A stretch of DNA of 33,462 nt from Actinomycetota bacterium (GTDB lineage: Bacteria > Actinomycetota > Actinomycetes > Streptosporangiales > Streptosporangiaceae): NCBI GenBank assembly GCA_003168255.1, contig PMSU01000016.1, positions 1-33,462 on the forward strand, read 5' to 3'. Position numbers and translations under genes: made by a program. Shown here one piece after another: positions 32,511 through 33,462 of the stretch. Position 1 is the first letter of the stretch, and every line of letters starts with the position of its first letter. The notes under the pieces are model-generated. The model did not search any database, was not told the origin of the DNA, and worked only from the letters and a program-made list of their open reading frames with translations.

Positions 32511-33462
32511 ATGCTGCGGCGCATGGGGACGACCGGCCCGGATGGTGCGCTGCTGGCCAGGAACGCGCTGGAATGGCTGCTGGGAGTGGGGCAGGAGCGC
32601 GGGACGGCCCTGGCGTGGGCTGGCAGGCCCGGTGGCGACGAGGTTGACCCGACGCTGTACAGCGGCACCGCGGGAATCGTGCTGGCTTTCCTGGAGGGAT
32701 ATCAGCATTTCCGGGATGACCGGTACGCCCAGGCTGCCGCGCGGGGCGCCCAGACGATCGCCGCTGCCGTCGGCCAGGAATGGGAGCTGTCCTCCTTGTA
32801 CTTCGGGCTGGCTGGCATGGCGTTCGCGCTGCACGCGGTCCACGACATGCTGGGAGACCGCCGCGCGGGGCAGGCGGCGGTCCGCGCCCTGGCGCTCATC
32901 CGCGCACGGTTCGACGGGGAACGGTGGGCCGATCAGTTCGAGTTGCTCGGGGGTAACGCCGGCATAGCGCTGGGCGCCGCGCGGGCCGGCGACCCCGACC
33001 TGGCCGTCCTGGCGGTGACGCCCTACCTGGCCACCGCTGAGCCAACCGCGGGCGGCGTGCACTGGGAGGTACGCGCTGGAGTCCCGGCCCGGTTCCACCA
33101 CCTCTCCCACGGCACGCTCGGCATCGTCTATGCCCTGGCCGCTACCGGCCACGCGGCCGGCCGAGGCGACCTGATCGAGCTAGCCCTGGCCGGAGCGGCT
33201 GATGTCGTCTCGCGCAACGAGGCAGGACCGGACGGCTTCCTCGTTCCGCATTCCGACCCGCAGCACAAGCCGGACCTGGTCGAGCGCTACAGCTACGGCT
33301 GGTGCCACGGCCCGGCCGGCGACGCCCAGGCCTTCCGCCTGCTGGCGCAGGTGACCGGCGACCCGGCCTGGACGGAGCTGGCCGGCCGCTGCTGGCGTAC
33401 TGTCACCCGCTCAGGCCTGCCCAGCCGGCTGCGGCCGGGTTTCTGGGACAACAGCGGCCGCT
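32511..33462 (+). CDS. LanC-like lanthionine synthetase family protein (partial)
   Basis: The frame is open from 32511 through the right edge, giving at least 317 residues. The alpha/alpha-toroid repeats of LanC-like proteins are seen as recurring SGTAGIVLAFLEGY, FGLAGMAFALHAV, LLGGNAGIALGAA, LSHGTLGIVYALA and SYGWCHGPAGDAQAF. In the last, Cys-His of WCHG matches two of the three zinc ligands of LanC; the next Cys, expected near a C-[DH]-G motif, lies beyond the window. True LanC enzymes cyclise lanthipeptides; stand-alone homologues may have other roles. No precursor peptide, dehydratase or transporter gene is visible upstream. The start could be ATG 32511, 32523 or 32460; none has a good ribosome site. 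Confidence 0.82.
   Translation, partial: MLRRMGTTGPDGALLARNALEWLLGVGQERGTALAWAGRPGGDEVDPTLYSGTAGIVLAFLEGYQHFRDDRYAQAAARGAQTIAAAVGQEWELSSLYFGLAGMAFALHAVHDMLGDRRAGQAAVRALALIRARFDGERWADQFELLGGNAGIALGAARAGDPDLAVLAVTPYLATAEPTAGGVHWEVRAGVPARFHHLSHGTLGIVYALAATGHAAGRGDLIELALAGAADVVSRNEAGPDGFLVPHSDPQHKPDLVERYSYGWCHGPAGDAQAFRLLAQVTGDPAWTELAGRCWRTVTRSGLPSRLRPGFWDNSGR

Overview
This is a high-GC actinobacterial chromosome segment. The gene content fits Actinomycetota of the Streptosporangiales/Streptomyces kind: a NucS mismatch endonuclease, a GAF-ANTAR protein, an HTH-DUF5753/DUF397/HATPase trio, an HrpA-type helicase, GTG/TTG starts and GC-rich third positions. The genus cannot be fixed from the sequence. 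No tRNA, rRNA, CRISPR array, transposase or phage gene was seen.

Layout. (1) 1-9.5 kb is a stress and acetyl-phosphate block: a GAF-ANTAR regulator, a PRC-barrel protein, a complete phosphoketolase, a degenerate sigma-like protein, a small heat-shock protein, a TetR-family regulator translationally coupled to acetate kinase, and an aldehyde dehydrogenase. Phosphoketolase makes acetyl-phosphate and acetate kinase turns it into acetate plus ATP. A dense palindrome cluster sits between the divergent hsp20 and tetR genes. (2) 9.5-14.4 kb holds a RibD-like protein with its domains in reverse order and a repetitive linker, a 160-bp dispersed repeat, a 3 x 46-bp tandem array, a nucS-methyltransferase operon and a YCII protein. 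(3) 14.4-18.8 kb holds a GntR regulator with an FAH-family hydrolase, divergent from a VOC dioxygenase-like protein, then a large conserved protein of unknown function. (4) 18.8-25.8 kb holds a CocE-type hydrolase, a BNR-like lipoprotein, a TetR gene fragment, the HATPase/HTH-DUF5753/DUF397 module and a secreted S53 peptidase. (5) 26-33.4 kb holds hrpA, a small Cys/His-rich protein, an alpha/beta hydrolase overlapping an SDR, the second copy of the dispersed repeat, and a LanC-like gene cut by the window edge.

Two themes recur. Several proteins carry in-frame low-complexity expansions: the TetR N-terminus, the Hsp20 tail, the RibD linker and an HrpA insert. Intergenic DNA carries structured repeats. 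The 160-bp repeat (11231-11390 and, inverted, 32299-32458) keeps two stems despite substitutions in the arms. It and the reversed, repeat-linked RibD are the best candidates for something undescribed.
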